From Halobellus salinus (GTDB lineage Archaea > Halobacteriota > Halobacteria > Halobacteriales > Haloferacaceae), in NCBI RefSeq assembly GCF_014646875.1, contig NZ_BMOC01000021.1, forward strand, positions 1 through 33,676: a stretch of 33,676 nucleotides of DNA. Direction: 5' to 3'. The notes under the pieces were generated by a model that did not search any database, was not told where the DNA came from, and saw only the letters and a program-made list of their open reading frames with translations. Both the position numbers and the translations under genes were made by a program. Shown piece after piece: positions 1-7,922 of the stretch (the stretch's first letter is position 1; each line of letters starts with the position of its first letter).

Positions 1-273
1 AGAGGGACGACCAAGGAGTGCGCGTCTTGCGGCGTTTCGACGGATAAGCCGTTGTGGGTCCGTGAACATTCCTGTCCTGCCTGCGGGTTTGAGGCGGACA
101 GGGACGCGAACGCGGCGTGGAACATTCTTTCTCGCGGTCTCGAAGATGTAGGAGTGGGACACTCCGAATCAATGCCTGTGGAGACTGCGCTCCCTGTGGA
201 TACGCCTGTATCTGCAAAGCGCGTCGTGGAAGCAGGAAGCCCTACCGTCAAGGAGCGAACGGCGCAGCCGTGA
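1..273 (+). CDS. tnpB: IS200/IS605-family TnpB, C-terminal fragment
   Basis: This is the C-terminal 90 residues of an RNA-guided TnpB endonuclease (IS1341/OrfB type), open at the left edge of the window. A zinc ribbon is visible as CASC followed by CPAC, about 20 residues apart. It is followed by DRDANAAWN, which matches the third RuvC catalytic motif; its first Asp is the expected active-site residue. The tail after the RuvC motif (about 45 residues) is low in recognisable structure, as is usual in TnpB. In this family TnpB uses an RNA from the element's right end to cut DNA and help keep the element in place. Whether the full gene is intact, and whether tnpA is present, cannot be seen from here. 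Confidence 0.9.
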   Translation, partial: RGTTKECASCGVSTDKPLWVREHSCPACGFEADRDANAAWNILSRGLEDVGVGHSESMPVETALPVDTPVSAKRVVEAGSPTVKERTAQP

Positions 274-297
274 GCGAGTAGGGTAGGGTAGTTCACC
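239..297 (+). ncRNA. Putative omega-RNA scaffold / IS right end of the tnpB element
   Basis: The sequence overlapping the tnpB stop can fold into nested stems. The outer stem is CCCTACC (241-247) with GGTAGGG (283-289). The inner stem is CGGC (261-264) with GCCG (268-271). It is followed by TAGTTCAC (290-297). In IS200/IS605 elements the omega-RNA scaffold lies at this place, overlapping the 3' end of tnpB, and the guide is read from the flanking DNA. By that logic the guide here would start near 298, in the gap downstream of ppsA. The element boundary at about 297 is inferred, not proven. Confidence 0.5.
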
Positions 298-387
298 CGT
301 TCCCTTCTCGGGTGGCGACCTCGGGCGGCCGACCCGGTGGGTCGCTGGTGGTCGTCCGGGGACCAGCCGACGCCGTCTGTCGGCCGA

Positions 388-2697
388 TTACCGTACCGAA
401 TCCAGGATGAGCCGCTGTTCGACCCGCTTGACCTCGTGTTGGACGTCGCGGACGGCGTCGATGTTGGCAGACACCGACGAGACCCCCTTCTCCACCAGGA
501 ACTGCACCATCCGCGGCTTCGAGGCGGCCTGCCCGCAGATGCTGGTCTTCACGTCGTGCTCGCGGCACGTCTCGATGGTGTCACCGATGAGCTTCAGGAC
601 CGCGGGGTGAAGCTCGTCGAACCGGTCGGCCACCCGCTCGTTGTTCCGGTCAACCGCGAGGGTGTACTGCGTGAGGTCGTTGGTGCCGAAGGAGACGAAG
701 TCGATCCCCTCCTTCGCCATCGACTCAACCTCCAGTGCCGAGGCGGGTGTCTCCACCATCACGCCCCACTCGCGCGTCTCGGGATCGACACCGGCCTCCC
801 GGAGGAGGTCGCGGGCGCGGGCGACGTCGTCGGCGTCGTTGACCAGTGGGAACATCACCTCGACGTTGTCGTACCCCATCGCGAAGATCCGCCGGAACGC
901 CTCGAGTTCGTGGGCGAACAGGTCAGGGGTGTCGAGCGACCGCCGGATCCCCCGGTAGCCGAGCATCGGGTTGTGCTCCCGCGGCTCGTCGTCGCCGCCC
1001 TCCAACTGCCGGAACTCGTCGGTCGGGGCGTCGAGGGTCCGGACGCGGACGGACCGGGGGTAGAACTCCTCGGCGGCGGTCCGGATGCCGTCGACGAGTT
1101 CGTCGACGTACGCCCGTTCGCCGTTTTCGGCGATATATCGGGTCGGAGTCTGCCCCAGCGACAAGACCATGTGCTCGATCCGGAGGAGGCCGACGCCGTC
1201 GGCACCGGTCGCGGCGGCGCGTTCGGCGGCCTCCGGGATCGAGACGTTCACCTTCACCTCTGTTGCGGTCATTGGCTTCACCGGTGTCTTCGGGCGGGCC
1301 GCCTCGATGGGTTCGGGCTGCTCTTTCTCCACTTCGGTGCCCTCGCGGACGCTGCCCTTGTCGCCGTCGATGGTGACCGGCTGGCCGTCCTCGAGTTCGC
1401 GGGTCGCGGACCCGGTCCCGACCACCGCGGGCACGCCCAACTCCCGGGAGATGATCGCGGCGTGGGAGGTCATCCCCCCCTCGTCGGTGACGATCCCCGC
1501 TGCACGCTTCATGGCCGGCACCATGTCGGGCATCGTCATCTCGGTCACGATGATGTCGCCGTCGCCGACCTGGTCCAAGTGATCGAGCTTCGTGACGATC
1601 CGTGCCTGTCCGGAGGCGACCCCCGGGCTGGAACCCAGCCCGCGGAAGAGGACGTCCCCGGAGTTCGATGGCCCCGCGCCGGCGTCGTCCGCCGGGTCGA
1701 CCGGTGGTGCTGTCCCCGCGTCGTCGGCGTCGATGTCGACGTCGATCTCCTCGTCGGCGATCGTCGTGATCGGCCGGGACTGGAGCATGTAGATGTCGCC
1801 GTCGTACACCGCCCACTCGACGTCTTGTGGGGCGTCGTAATGATCTTCGACCCGTCGGCCGAGTTCGGCGAGTTCCGCGATCTCGTCGTCAGCGAGCACC
1901 CGTTTGCTACGTTTCTCGTCAGGGACTGCCTGCTCGACGGTCTCGCCGGTCTCGTCGTCTTTGCGCATCATCACCTTCTTGTCGGCGACGGTGATGGTCT
2001 CGGCCTCGCCGGACTCCTTGTCGACGACGTAGTTGTCGGGGGAGACAGTGCCGGAGACGACCGCCTCGCCCAGCCCCCACGCCGCCTCGACGATAATCCG
2101 GGGCTCGCCGGTCGAGGGATGCGAGGTGAACAGCACGCCGGACTTCTCGGCGGGGACCATCTCCTGGACGACGACCGCGATGTCGACCTCGGCGTGGGGG
2201 AACCCTTGGCGGTTCCGGTAGTAAATCGCGCGCTGGGAGAACAGCGACGCCCAACACTCCTTGACGCGCTCGATCAGGGCCTCGGCCTGGACGTTCAGGA
2301 AGGTCTCCTGTTGGCCCGCGAAGGAGGCGTCGGGGAGGTCCTCGGCGGTCGCCGACGACCGGACCGCGACAAACCGCTCGCCGTCGCCGAGACTCCGGTA
2401 GGCTGCGAGGATCCCCTCGCGAACGTCGTCGGGGATCGGTGTGTCCATAATGAGTTCGTGCGCGCGACCGTGGGCCTCCCGGAGCGCGTCGGTGTCTTCG
2501 TGGTCAACGTCGACGGCTGCAAACAGTTCCTCGTCGATATCCGCGTTCTCGATGAACTCCCGGTACGTGCCGGCGGTCACCACGAACCCCGAGGGGACGG
2601 GCAGCCCGGCCGCGGTGAGTTCGCCCAACGACGCCGCCTTGCCGCCGACGCCATCGACATCGGTCGACCGAACGTCCTCCAGCCAAGCTACAGCCAT
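388..2697 (-). CDS. ppsA: Phosphoenolpyruvate synthase (pyruvate, water dikinase)
   Basis: This cytosolic enzyme makes phosphoenolpyruvate from pyruvate, ATP and water for gluconeogenesis. The 769-residue protein has the expected order. An N-terminal ATP-grasp domain (GGKAASLGEL near the start, SSATAEDLPDASFAGQQ) comes first. A central swivelling domain follows, with the phospho-histidine motif GGMTSHAAIISREL. The C-terminal PEP-binding TIM barrel carries GTNDLTQYTLAVDR and a late CGQ active-site cysteine motif. An in-frame extension to 2838 exists, but the start at MAVAWLEDV fits the family and lies about 30 nt downstream of a TATA-like box, so a leaderless transcript is likely. It is divergent from the J-domain gene. 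Confidence 0.96.
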   Translation of the reverse strand: MAVAWLEDVRSTDVDGVGGKAASLGELTAAGLPVPSGFVVTAGTYREFIENADIDEELFAAVDVDHEDTDALREAHGRAHELIMDTPIPDDVREGILAAYRSLGDGERFVAVRSSATAEDLPDASFAGQQETFLNVQAEALIERVKECWASLFSQRAIYYRNRQGFPHAEVDIAVVVQEMVPAEKSGVLFTSHPSTGEPRIIVEAAWGLGEAVVSGTVSPDNYVVDKESGEAETITVADKKVMMRKDDETGETVEQAVPDEKRSKRVLADDEIAELAELGRRVEDHYDAPQDVEWAVYDGDIYMLQSRPITTIADEEIDVDIDADDAGTAPPVDPADDAGAGPSNSGDVLFRGLGSSPGVASGQARIVTKLDHLDQVGDGDIIVTEMTMPDMVPAMKRAAGIVTDEGGMTSHAAIISRELGVPAVVGTGSATRELEDGQPVTIDGDKGSVREGTEVEKEQPEPIEAARPKTPVKPMTATEVKVNVSIPEAAERAAATGADGVGLLRIEHMVLSLGQTPTRYIAENGERAYVDELVDGIRTAAEEFYPRSVRVRTLDAPTDEFRQLEGGDDEPREHNPMLGYRGIRRSLDTPDLFAHELEAFRRIFAMGYDNVEVMFPLVNDADDVARARDLLREAGVDPETREWGVMVETPASALEVESMAKEGIDFVSFGTNDLTQYTLAVDRNNERVADRFDELHPAVLKLIGDTIETCREHDVKTSICGQAASKPRMVQFLVEKGVSSVSANIDAVRDVQHEVKRVEQRLILDSVR

Positions 2698-2722
2698 TAA
2701 CGAGTACAATTCTGCGGATCGG

Positions 2723-2730
2723 ATTAAAAT
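2723..2730 (-). promoter_or_regulatory. TATA-like box of ppsA
   Basis: Read on the minus strand the bases are ATTTTAAT, centred about 30 nt upstream of the ppsA ATG at 2697. This is the spacing expected for an archaeal TATA box serving a leaderless or nearly leaderless transcript. It supports the shorter ppsA start. Confidence 0.55.
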
Positions 2731-2832
2731 ACTTTCCGGAGCACGAAACCTGAATAAAACGTACTCGAAACCGAGTATCCCGGCCGGCGCCACGGCGAGA
2801 AATTCATTAGTGGCCCGCTCGTTTCCGGTACC

Positions 2833-3432
2833 GTGCACCAGGAGTGGCTGTCGGTGCTGCCGCCGTGGCTCGTGTTGGGGCTCGTCGGCGGCGGCCTCGC
2901 CTCCGTTGTCGTCGCCGGGGCGTTCGTACTCGGGGGGCGGCTATTCCCCGACCAGCCGACTCCGTCGGGCGGCCGAGTCAACGGGTCGACTCGTCGCCGC
3001 GTGGAGATCCGGTCGTACCTCAGGGACATCTCCGAGCCGTTCGCCGAGGACCGCGAGGTCCACGGCCGGACGGTCGAGTTCTACCTCCCGGCCCGCGACG
3101 TGGCGCTCACGTTCGACGCGAGGGCGTACTTCGAGCTTGAGCGCGCCGGAATCTACACCGTTCTCTGTGAGTACGAGATGCCCGGCCGCGCGCTGGGCCG
3201 ACGCCTGCCCTTCGACGTGCCGGAGGTCGGGACCGACGCGGAGTTTGACCGGACCGATCCTGTCGCGGCGGCGTTCGACCGCCTGGACCTCTCCCGCGAC
3301 GCGTCAACCGAGGAGGTCCGGCACGCCTACCGCGACCGCGTGAAGCGGGTCCACCCCGACAACGGGGGGTCACAAGCGGAGTTCAAGCGCCTCCAGGAGG
3401 CGTACGCCACCGCGCGGGAACACGCCGATTGA
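2833..3432 (+). CDS. Membrane-anchored J-domain (DnaJ-like) protein
   Basis: The 199-residue protein starts at GTG. It has one N-terminal hydrophobic segment (about residues 12-34), a middle domain of unknown type (about 55-130) and a C-terminal J domain (about 145-197) with the diagnostic HPD motif at 174-176. J domains stimulate the ATPase of Hsp70 (DnaK). The membrane anchor suggests recruitment of DnaK to the membrane, which is inference. Zinc fingers and the Gly/Phe region of true DnaJ are absent. The gene is divergent from ppsA, with about 135 bp between starts, and an AT-rich stretch at about 2802-2809 could be its TATA box. A hairpin with a T-run lies downstream. Confidence 0.85.
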   Translation: MHQEWLSVLPPWLVLGLVGGGLASVVVAGAFVLGGRLFPDQPTPSGGRVNGSTRRRVEIRSYLRDISEPFAEDREVHGRTVEFYLPARDVALTFDARAYFELERAGIYTVLCEYEMPGRALGRRLPFDVPEVGTDAEFDRTDPVAAAFDRLDLSRDASTEEVRHAYRDRVKRVHPDNGGSQAEFKRLQEAYATAREHAD

Positions 3433-3480
3433 TGCCTTGGCCGGGTCGTCCGCCCACAGTCGGCCGGTCTACTGGTTTTG

Positions 3481-3504
3481 CGTCCCGCACGGGCGGACGT
3501 TTTT
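3481..3504 (+). terminator. Possible hairpin plus T-tract terminator after the J-domain gene
   Basis: CGTCC (3481-3485) can pair with GGACG (3495-3499), and a run of five T follows at 3500-3504. It lies about 50 bases after the J-domain stop codon, between two convergent genes. Archaeal termination relies mainly on T-tracts, so the T-run is the more telling part. Confidence 0.4.
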
Positions 3505-3625
3505 CCCGGAAGCCGGGGCCAGACACCCCGTGATCTGACGAGTTGCCACGGCGCGTTCGCGGGTGTGCGACACGCCGCGTCGTGGACGTGCCGTGCGTGT
3601 CGCCTGTTCGAGCACGCTATCGGGG

Positions 3626-4516
3626 TCAGGCGGTGTCGTCGCCCGAGCCGTCGGTGCCGCTCGACCGACTGCCGTCGCCCGGGGTGCCGTGCTCCCCGTC
3701 CCTGTCGTCCGTCCCGACCTCCAGCCCCCCAGCAGCGCCGGCCTCGGTGACCTCGTACAACACGTTGCCGTCGCGGAGTGCGTCGGTCACGCGACCCACC
3801 GCGTCGGCGGTGACGACGACCACGGCGTCGACGCCCCGCGCTGCGGCTTCCGCGGCCACGTCACCGGCAGCGAAGGTCGTCTCGGGGTCGATTCCGGCGT
3901 CGCGAAGCGACAGGACTGCCTCCACGCCGGCGGCGACGACCACCGACGCGTCCGCACAGACGGTCCGGACCCCCTCGGCCGGGACAGCCCGACTCCCACC
4001 CGCCCGCGCCGACGGCACCTGCACCACAGTGACCCGCCCGGGATCGATCTCGATGACGCCCTCGAACCCGGTCACACTCACGCCGTCGCCGGTCTGGGCG
4101 CTGGTTGTCGCCACACCGGTCGCGGGGCCGGTGTCGGTGGGTGCGGCGTGCAACAGGCCGTCGCGGAGCGACAGCGTCACCGTGTCGCCGGCCTCGATGT
4201 CCGCGGTCGCGATCGCGGCGTCCTCTTGGACGCTCTCGAGGACATCCTCGGTGACGTGTTCGGCGACGCGCCGGAGCCCCTTCGCCTCCTGAAACAGCCA
4301 GTCGACCCCCTCTTTTGTCACTCGGTACCGCGAACGGGCTTCCTTGTCGACGTAGCCGTCGGCGACGAGGTCGCGGATGTACTCGCTGACCGCCTGGCTC
4401 GTCACCCCCACGGCGTCGGCGATCTCGCCTTGGCTCACCGCCGGCTGGCGGTCGGCGATCTCGACGAGGATCCGAAACCGCGTCGCGGTCCGCTTGTCCT
4501 CGAGGGCACCGGTCAT
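3626..4516 (-). CDS. Winged helix-turn-helix (MarR/ArsR-like) transcriptional regulator
   Basis: This is a 296-residue predicted DNA-binding protein. The N-terminal winged helix (about residues 10-75) contains a typical recognition segment, GEIADAVGVTSQAVSEYIRDL. After a linker, a C-terminal region (about 100-270) of beta-rich then alternating character has repeated hydrophobic strands such as VVVVTADAVGRVT and looks like a ligand-sensing domain. I recall this layout as a haloarchaeal family (DUF7839), without certainty about the number. The last 25 residues are a Ser/Gly/Asp tail. It is divergent from the metallophosphoesterase, and the shared promoter carries a perfect 15-bp tandem repeat that could be its operator. 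Confidence 0.8.
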   Translation of the reverse strand: MTGALEDKRTATRFRILVEIADRQPAVSQGEIADAVGVTSQAVSEYIRDLVADGYVDKEARSRYRVTKEGVDWLFQEAKGLRRVAEHVTEDVLESVQEDAAIATADIEAGDTVTLSLRDGLLHAAPTDTGPATGVATTSAQTGDGVSVTGFEGVIEIDPGRVTVVQVPSARAGGSRAVPAEGVRTVCADASVVVAAGVEAVLSLRDAGIDPETTFAAGDVAAEAAARGVDAVVVVTADAVGRVTDALRDGNVLYEVTEAGAAGGLEVGTDDRDGEHGTPGDGSRSSGTDGSGDDTA

Positions 4517-4537
4517 GTCTCTTCATCTCGGGAGCGA

Positions 4538-4548
4538 TAGCAAAAAAC
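4538..4548 (-). promoter_or_regulatory. TATA-like box of the winged-helix regulator
   Basis: Minus-strand bases reading GTTTTTTGCTA lie about 22-32 nt upstream of the regulator ATG at 4516. The spacing fits a leaderless archaeal promoter. Confidence 0.45.
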
Positions 4549-4550
4549 CC

Positions 4551-4580
4551 CTCCGTCAGACGAGGCTCCGTCAGACGAGG
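4551..4580. repeat. Perfect 15-bp tandem repeat in a divergent promoter
   Basis: CTCCGTCAGACGAGG occurs twice head to tail (4551-4565 and 4566-4580). It lies between the divergent starts at 4516 and 4608, just upstream of the regulator's TATA-like box and over the expected -28 to -57 region of the phosphoesterase gene. This position suits a regulator-binding site. Confidence 0.85.
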
Positions 4581-4607
4581 CGCCAGGGTCTTGCTACGTG
4601 GGGTGTA

Positions 4608-5312
4608 ATGCCGGTCGTGGACGGGATCACCTTCCTCCAGCGCGGGGTGTTCGTCTCCGATACGGCCACGCTCGTGATCGCCGACCTCCACGTCGGTCGC
4701 GACGAGGCGTCGAGCGTCACGCTCCCGCTGGGCGAGCGCGCCGATCTGGTGGACCGGCTCGGCGGCCTCCTCGCCGAGACGGAGCCTGAAACCGTTGTGT
4801 TCGCCGGAGACGTGCTCCACCGGTTCGACGGCGTTACCCAGCAGGCGCGTGGAACTGTCGGTGCGCTCGTCGATACCTGCCGCGACGCCGACGCCCGGAC
4901 CGTGTTCGTCCGCGGGAACCACGATACGGTGCTCGGGGAACTCCGTGACGACGTCGAACCGGCGTACGTCGTCGCTGACGCCCCCCGAACCGTCGTCTGC
5001 CACGGTCACGAGATCCCCGAGACCCGCGCCGATCGGTACGTTGTCGGTCACGACCACCCCGCGATCACCGTCGAGGGGCAGCGTCACCCCTGCTTCTTGG
5101 AGCTCTCCGACGCGTACCGCGGCGCCGACGTGCTGATGCTCCCGGCGTTTTCCCGGCTCGCCCCGGGCGTGACGGTCAACGACGCCCGCGACGGTGATTT
5201 CCAGTCGCCGCTGGTCGACGGCCTGGCGGACGCTCGGCCGGTCGTCTACGACGGCGAGGACGGCGCAACGCTCCGGTTCCCGCCGCTGTCGAAGTTCAGG
5301 CGGCTCCTGTAG
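4608..5312 (+). CDS. Metallophosphoesterase (calcineurin-like, archaeal MJ0037-type)
   Basis: This 234-residue protein has all five metal-binding blocks of the calcineurin-like phosphoesterase superfamily in order: DLHVG, GDVLH, GNHD, CHGHE and GHDHP. Two divalent metals are expected in the active site. Its compact size and the motif spacing resemble archaeal proteins related to the SbcD/Mre11 and ligase-associated phosphoesterases. The true substrate (nucleic acid or small molecule) cannot be told from sequence. An in-frame extension upstream overlaps the divergent regulator, so the ATG at 4608 is preferred. It converges on the FAD oxidoreductase gene, with a short hairpin between the two stops. 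Confidence 0.88.
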   Translation: MPVVDGITFLQRGVFVSDTATLVIADLHVGRDEASSVTLPLGERADLVDRLGGLLAETEPETVVFAGDVLHRFDGVTQQARGTVGALVDTCRDADARTVFVRGNHDTVLGELRDDVEPAYVVADAPRTVVCHGHEIPETRADRYVVGHDHPAITVEGQRHPCFLELSDAYRGADVLMLPAFSRLAPGVTVNDARDGDFQSPLVDGLADARPVVYDGEDGATLRFPPLSKFRRLL

Positions 5313-5316
5313 GGTC

Positions 5317-5330
5317 TGGCGCCGTCGCCA
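5317..5330. terminator. Short hairpin between convergent genes
   Basis: TGGCG (5317-5321) and CGCCA (5326-5330) form a perfect stem with a four-base loop in the 19-bp gap between two convergent stop codons. It could act on both strands, although no T-tract follows. Confidence 0.35.
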
Positions 5331-5331
5331 G

Positions 5332-6606
5332 TCACAGGTCCTCGAGCACGGCGTCCGCCGCCTCCCGGCCGCTCCGCATCGCGCCCTGGATTGCCGACCA
5401 CGCGGTGTGGTCACCCGCAAGGTACGTCCGGCCGCCTGGCGCGCGAGGACCCGGGAGGTCATCGTGAACGCCGGGCGGCTGGTCGAACTGCGCGAACTCG
5501 ATTCGGTGGGTGTCGAGGAGTTCCAGCGCGGAGAAGTCCCGGTCCGGATACCACGTCGAGAGCGTCAGCCGCGTCTCCTCGGCGAGCGCGTCGGCGTTAC
5601 GCTTCTGCGCATTAGCCCCGAGGAACGTCGCGTTGAGCAGAGCCTCGCCGGCGGGTGCGTACTCCGGGGCGACCTCCGAGATCGGAACGACGGTGTTTGG
5701 CGACGGGTCGTGGGCGTTGAGCAGGAGTTTCCGGCGCGTCCTCGGAGCTACATTCTCGGGCAGCCGGTAGTACTGCGTCACGCACCCGCGAGCGTCGGTC
5801 GGGATCGTGTCGACTTCGGTGAGCCGCTTCGCCTCCTTCGGGTCGGTCGCGATCACGACCGCGTCGGCGTCGACGCGTCCCGACGGGGTTTCGACCGCGA
5901 CGCCGTCGCCGTGGTCCGCAATCGACTCGACGGAGTCGCCGCAGCGGATCGACGCCCCGGCGGCCCGCGCCCGCTCGGCGAGTTGCTCGGGGATCGCTCC
6001 GATCCCGGCCGCGGGGACCGCGATCCGTCCCTCCGAGAGCGACTTGAACGTGTACTCGAAAACGCGCTTCGAGGTCGACAGCGACCGATCGAGGGTGATC
6101 CCACCGTAGAACGGCGCGACGAAGTTCTCGACGTACCCGTCGGAGAACCCCCACCGCCGGAGGTACGACCGGATGGACCGGTCGTGGCTCCCGAAGATCT
6201 CCGCTTCGTCTCGGGTCCCGACGTGCTGGCGGAGCAGCAGCGTCCGCGCTTTGTCGGTCAACGTCACCTCGTCGTTCCGGAGGGACGCGATGAGGCTTCG
6301 GGGATCCCGAAGCGGATCCGAGAGCACCGACCGCGACCCCGGTCGGGCGATGACCCCACCGGGCGAGAAATATCGGAGGTCGAGCGCCGCTACGTCCAGC
6401 TCCCGCTGAACCGTGGGGTACGCGGTGAAAAGCACCTGGAAGCCGCGGTCGAGCGTGAACCCGTCGACGGTCTCCGTCCGCACGCGCCCCCCGACCTCCG
6501 GTCGCTCCTCGTACGCCCTCACGTCCGCCCCCGCGTCGGCGAGCCGCCGCGCGGCGACAAGCCCAGCCAGTCCCGCGCCGACGACAACCACGGATCGGTC
6601 TGTCAT
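5332..6606 (-). CDS. FAD-dependent amine oxidase / protoporphyrinogen-oxidase-like oxidoreductase
   Basis: This is a 424-residue flavoprotein. The N-terminal Rossmann fold is clear: VVVVGAGLAGLVAARRL followed about 25 residues later by EERPEVGGRVRTE, the FAD/GG motif of the amine-oxidase and phytoene-desaturase superfamily. Near the C-terminus YLAGDHTAWSAIQGAMRSGR is the second FAD-contacting motif. It probably oxidises a hydrophobic or amine substrate such as a carotenoid, porphyrin or polyamine. No neighbour points to one pathway. The start was set at MTDRSVVVV because the eight upstream in-frame residues precede the fold without support. Confidence 0.88.
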   Translation of the reverse strand: MTDRSVVVVGAGLAGLVAARRLADAGADVRAYEERPEVGGRVRTETVDGFTLDRGFQVLFTAYPTVQRELDVAALDLRYFSPGGVIARPGSRSVLSDPLRDPRSLIASLRNDEVTLTDKARTLLLRQHVGTRDEAEIFGSHDRSIRSYLRRWGFSDGYVENFVAPFYGGITLDRSLSTSKRVFEYTFKSLSEGRIAVPAAGIGAIPEQLAERARAAGASIRCGDSVESIADHGDGVAVETPSGRVDADAVVIATDPKEAKRLTEVDTIPTDARGCVTQYYRLPENVAPRTRRKLLLNAHDPSPNTVVPISEVAPEYAPAGEALLNATFLGANAQKRNADALAEETRLTLSTWYPDRDFSALELLDTHRIEFAQFDQPPGVHDDLPGPRAPGGRTYLAGDHTAWSAIQGAMRSGREAADAVLEDL

Positions 6607-6692
6607 ACCCGTGCTTCGACAGACACCCACAAAGGCACTGCGTCGCCGCCGCGAGTGGGTAGCGATATGCCCGTCCGGCCGTTACCTCTCGT

Positions 6693-7859
6693 ATGGCAAC
6701 CACGGAGGCGTTCCGCGGACTGGGGTGCACCGCGACCGGCGAGCGCTACGACGCGACCGCCACGGGCAAAAGCGACGCCGGGGCGCGGCTGGAAGCCGAC
6801 TACGACTACGACGCCGTCGACTGGGCCGGCGACCTCGGAACCGGCCGGTCGATGTGGCGGTACGGCGATCTGCTCGCGTTCGAGGAGCCGGTCACCGCCG
6901 GCGAGGGCGGCACCCCGCTGGTCAACGCGGCACCGCTTGCGGCCGAGGCGGGTGTCGGGACGCTCTCGATCAAAGACGAGAGTCGGAACCCGACTGGAAC
7001 AGCCCTCGATCGCGGGCTCTCGGTCGCGGTGACTGCTGCTCGCGAGGCGGACGCCGACCTGGTCGCGCTCGCAACACCGGGGAACGCTGGCCAGTCGGCC
7101 GCCTCCTACGCCGGGATGGTGGGACTCCGGTCGTACGCGTTCGTCCCCTCCCGTGCGCCCTTCTCGAACAAGGCGATGGTGAACGTCCACGGGGGAGAGA
7201 TGCGCGTCGCCGGCGGTCGGTACCCCGACGCGGAGGCCGCGCTTCACGAAGATCTGAAATCGGAGTGGTACACCCTCCAGGAGTTCGACAATCCCCACCG
7301 CCACGACGGACTCAAGACCATCGCCTTCGAGATCGCAGAGTCGCTCTCGTGGACCACCCCGGACGCGGTCGTCGTGCCCGCCGGAACGGGCGAGGTCGTC
7401 GCGAGCGTTGTAAAGGGGTTCCGCGAGCTCCGAAACGTCGGCGTCGTTGACGCGCTGCCGCCGGTGTACGCCGCCCAGCCGTCGGGGTGTGCACCGCTCG
7501 TGGCCGCACACAAGCGCGACGCCGACGCGCCGGAGTCCTGGGAGTCGCCGGACACCATCGTCGGGGAGTTGGAAATACCCGAACCCCGTGGTGGGGGCGC
7601 CGCGCTCGCGGCGGTCACGGAGACCGACGGCGGGTTCGTCGCGGTCGACGACGACGACGCCCTCGAGAGCGCGGTCGTCGCCGCCCAGCAGGTTGGACTC
7701 GAGGTTGGCGCGGCCGGCGGCGTCGCGCTCGCGGCGGTGGAAGCACTCGCTACCGAGGGTGTGCTCGGCGCCGACGATCACGCAGTCGCAGTCAACACCG
7801 AGTCCGGTAGCAAAACCGCAGACGTCCTCCGAAGTCACCTGATGGGGAAGGGGATCTGA
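6693..7859 (+). CDS. Threonine-synthase-like fold-type II PLP protein lacking the Schiff-base lysine
   Basis: The 388-residue protein is built like archaeal threonine synthases: ELEIP-type C-terminal region, substrate-entry segment GEGGTPLV (71-78), IKDESRNPTG (93-102), the asparagine loop TPGNAGQSAASYA (128-140) and a PLP-phosphate-like region around PAGTGEVVASV. In the family the next residues after NPTG read S/T-F-K-D-R-G, where Lys forms the internal aldimine. Here they read TALDRG, so the Lys position (105, codon CTC at 7005-7007) is Leu and the preceding Phe is Ala. The reading frame and all surrounding motifs are intact, so this is not a decayed gene. It may be a PLP-binding or regulatory paralogue rather than a working threonine synthase. 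Confidence 0.82.
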   Translation: MATTEAFRGLGCTATGERYDATATGKSDAGARLEADYDYDAVDWAGDLGTGRSMWRYGDLLAFEEPVTAGEGGTPLVNAAPLAAEAGVGTLSIKDESRNPTGTALDRGLSVAVTAAREADADLVALATPGNAGQSAASYAGMVGLRSYAFVPSRAPFSNKAMVNVHGGEMRVAGGRYPDAEAALHEDLKSEWYTLQEFDNPHRHDGLKTIAFEIAESLSWTTPDAVVVPAGTGEVVASVVKGFRELRNVGVVDALPPVYAAQPSGCAPLVAAHKRDADAPESWESPDTIVGELEIPEPRGGGAALAAVTETDGGFVAVDDDDALESAVVAAQQVGLEVGAAGGVALAAVEALATEGVLGADDHAVAVNTESGSKTADVLRSHLMGKGI

Positions 7860-7888
7860 TCCCGGTCGACACCGCCTATTTGAACCGG

Positions 7889-7915
7889 TAGACTATTAGT
7901 TTAGACTGTTCTAAA
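7889..7915 (+). promoter_or_regulatory. Candidate metalloregulator operator upstream of the DtxR/MntR gene
   Basis: TTTAGA (7900-7905) and TCTAAA (7910-7915) form a perfect inverted repeat with a four-base spacer, ending eight bases before the regulator's ATG. TAGACT occurs twice (7889-7894 and 7902-7907). The AT-rich core TATTAG at 7894-7899 sits about 27 nt upstream of the ATG, as a TATA box would. A dimeric regulator bound here would cover the transcription start, so autoregulation is plausible. Confidence 0.5.
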
Positions 7916-7922
7916 TCGGGGT

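Noticed and set aside
337-2700. A 787-codon open frame on the plus strand opposite ppsA
   Set aside because: It is the antisense shadow of a well-identified gene. The translation is His/Arg/Gly-biased without motifs, as expected of high-GC antisense frames.
3433-3625. A tRNA or other structured RNA gene in the gap after the J-domain gene
   Set aside because: No cloverleaf, T-loop or anticodon arm could be laid out; only a short terminator-like hairpin is supported.
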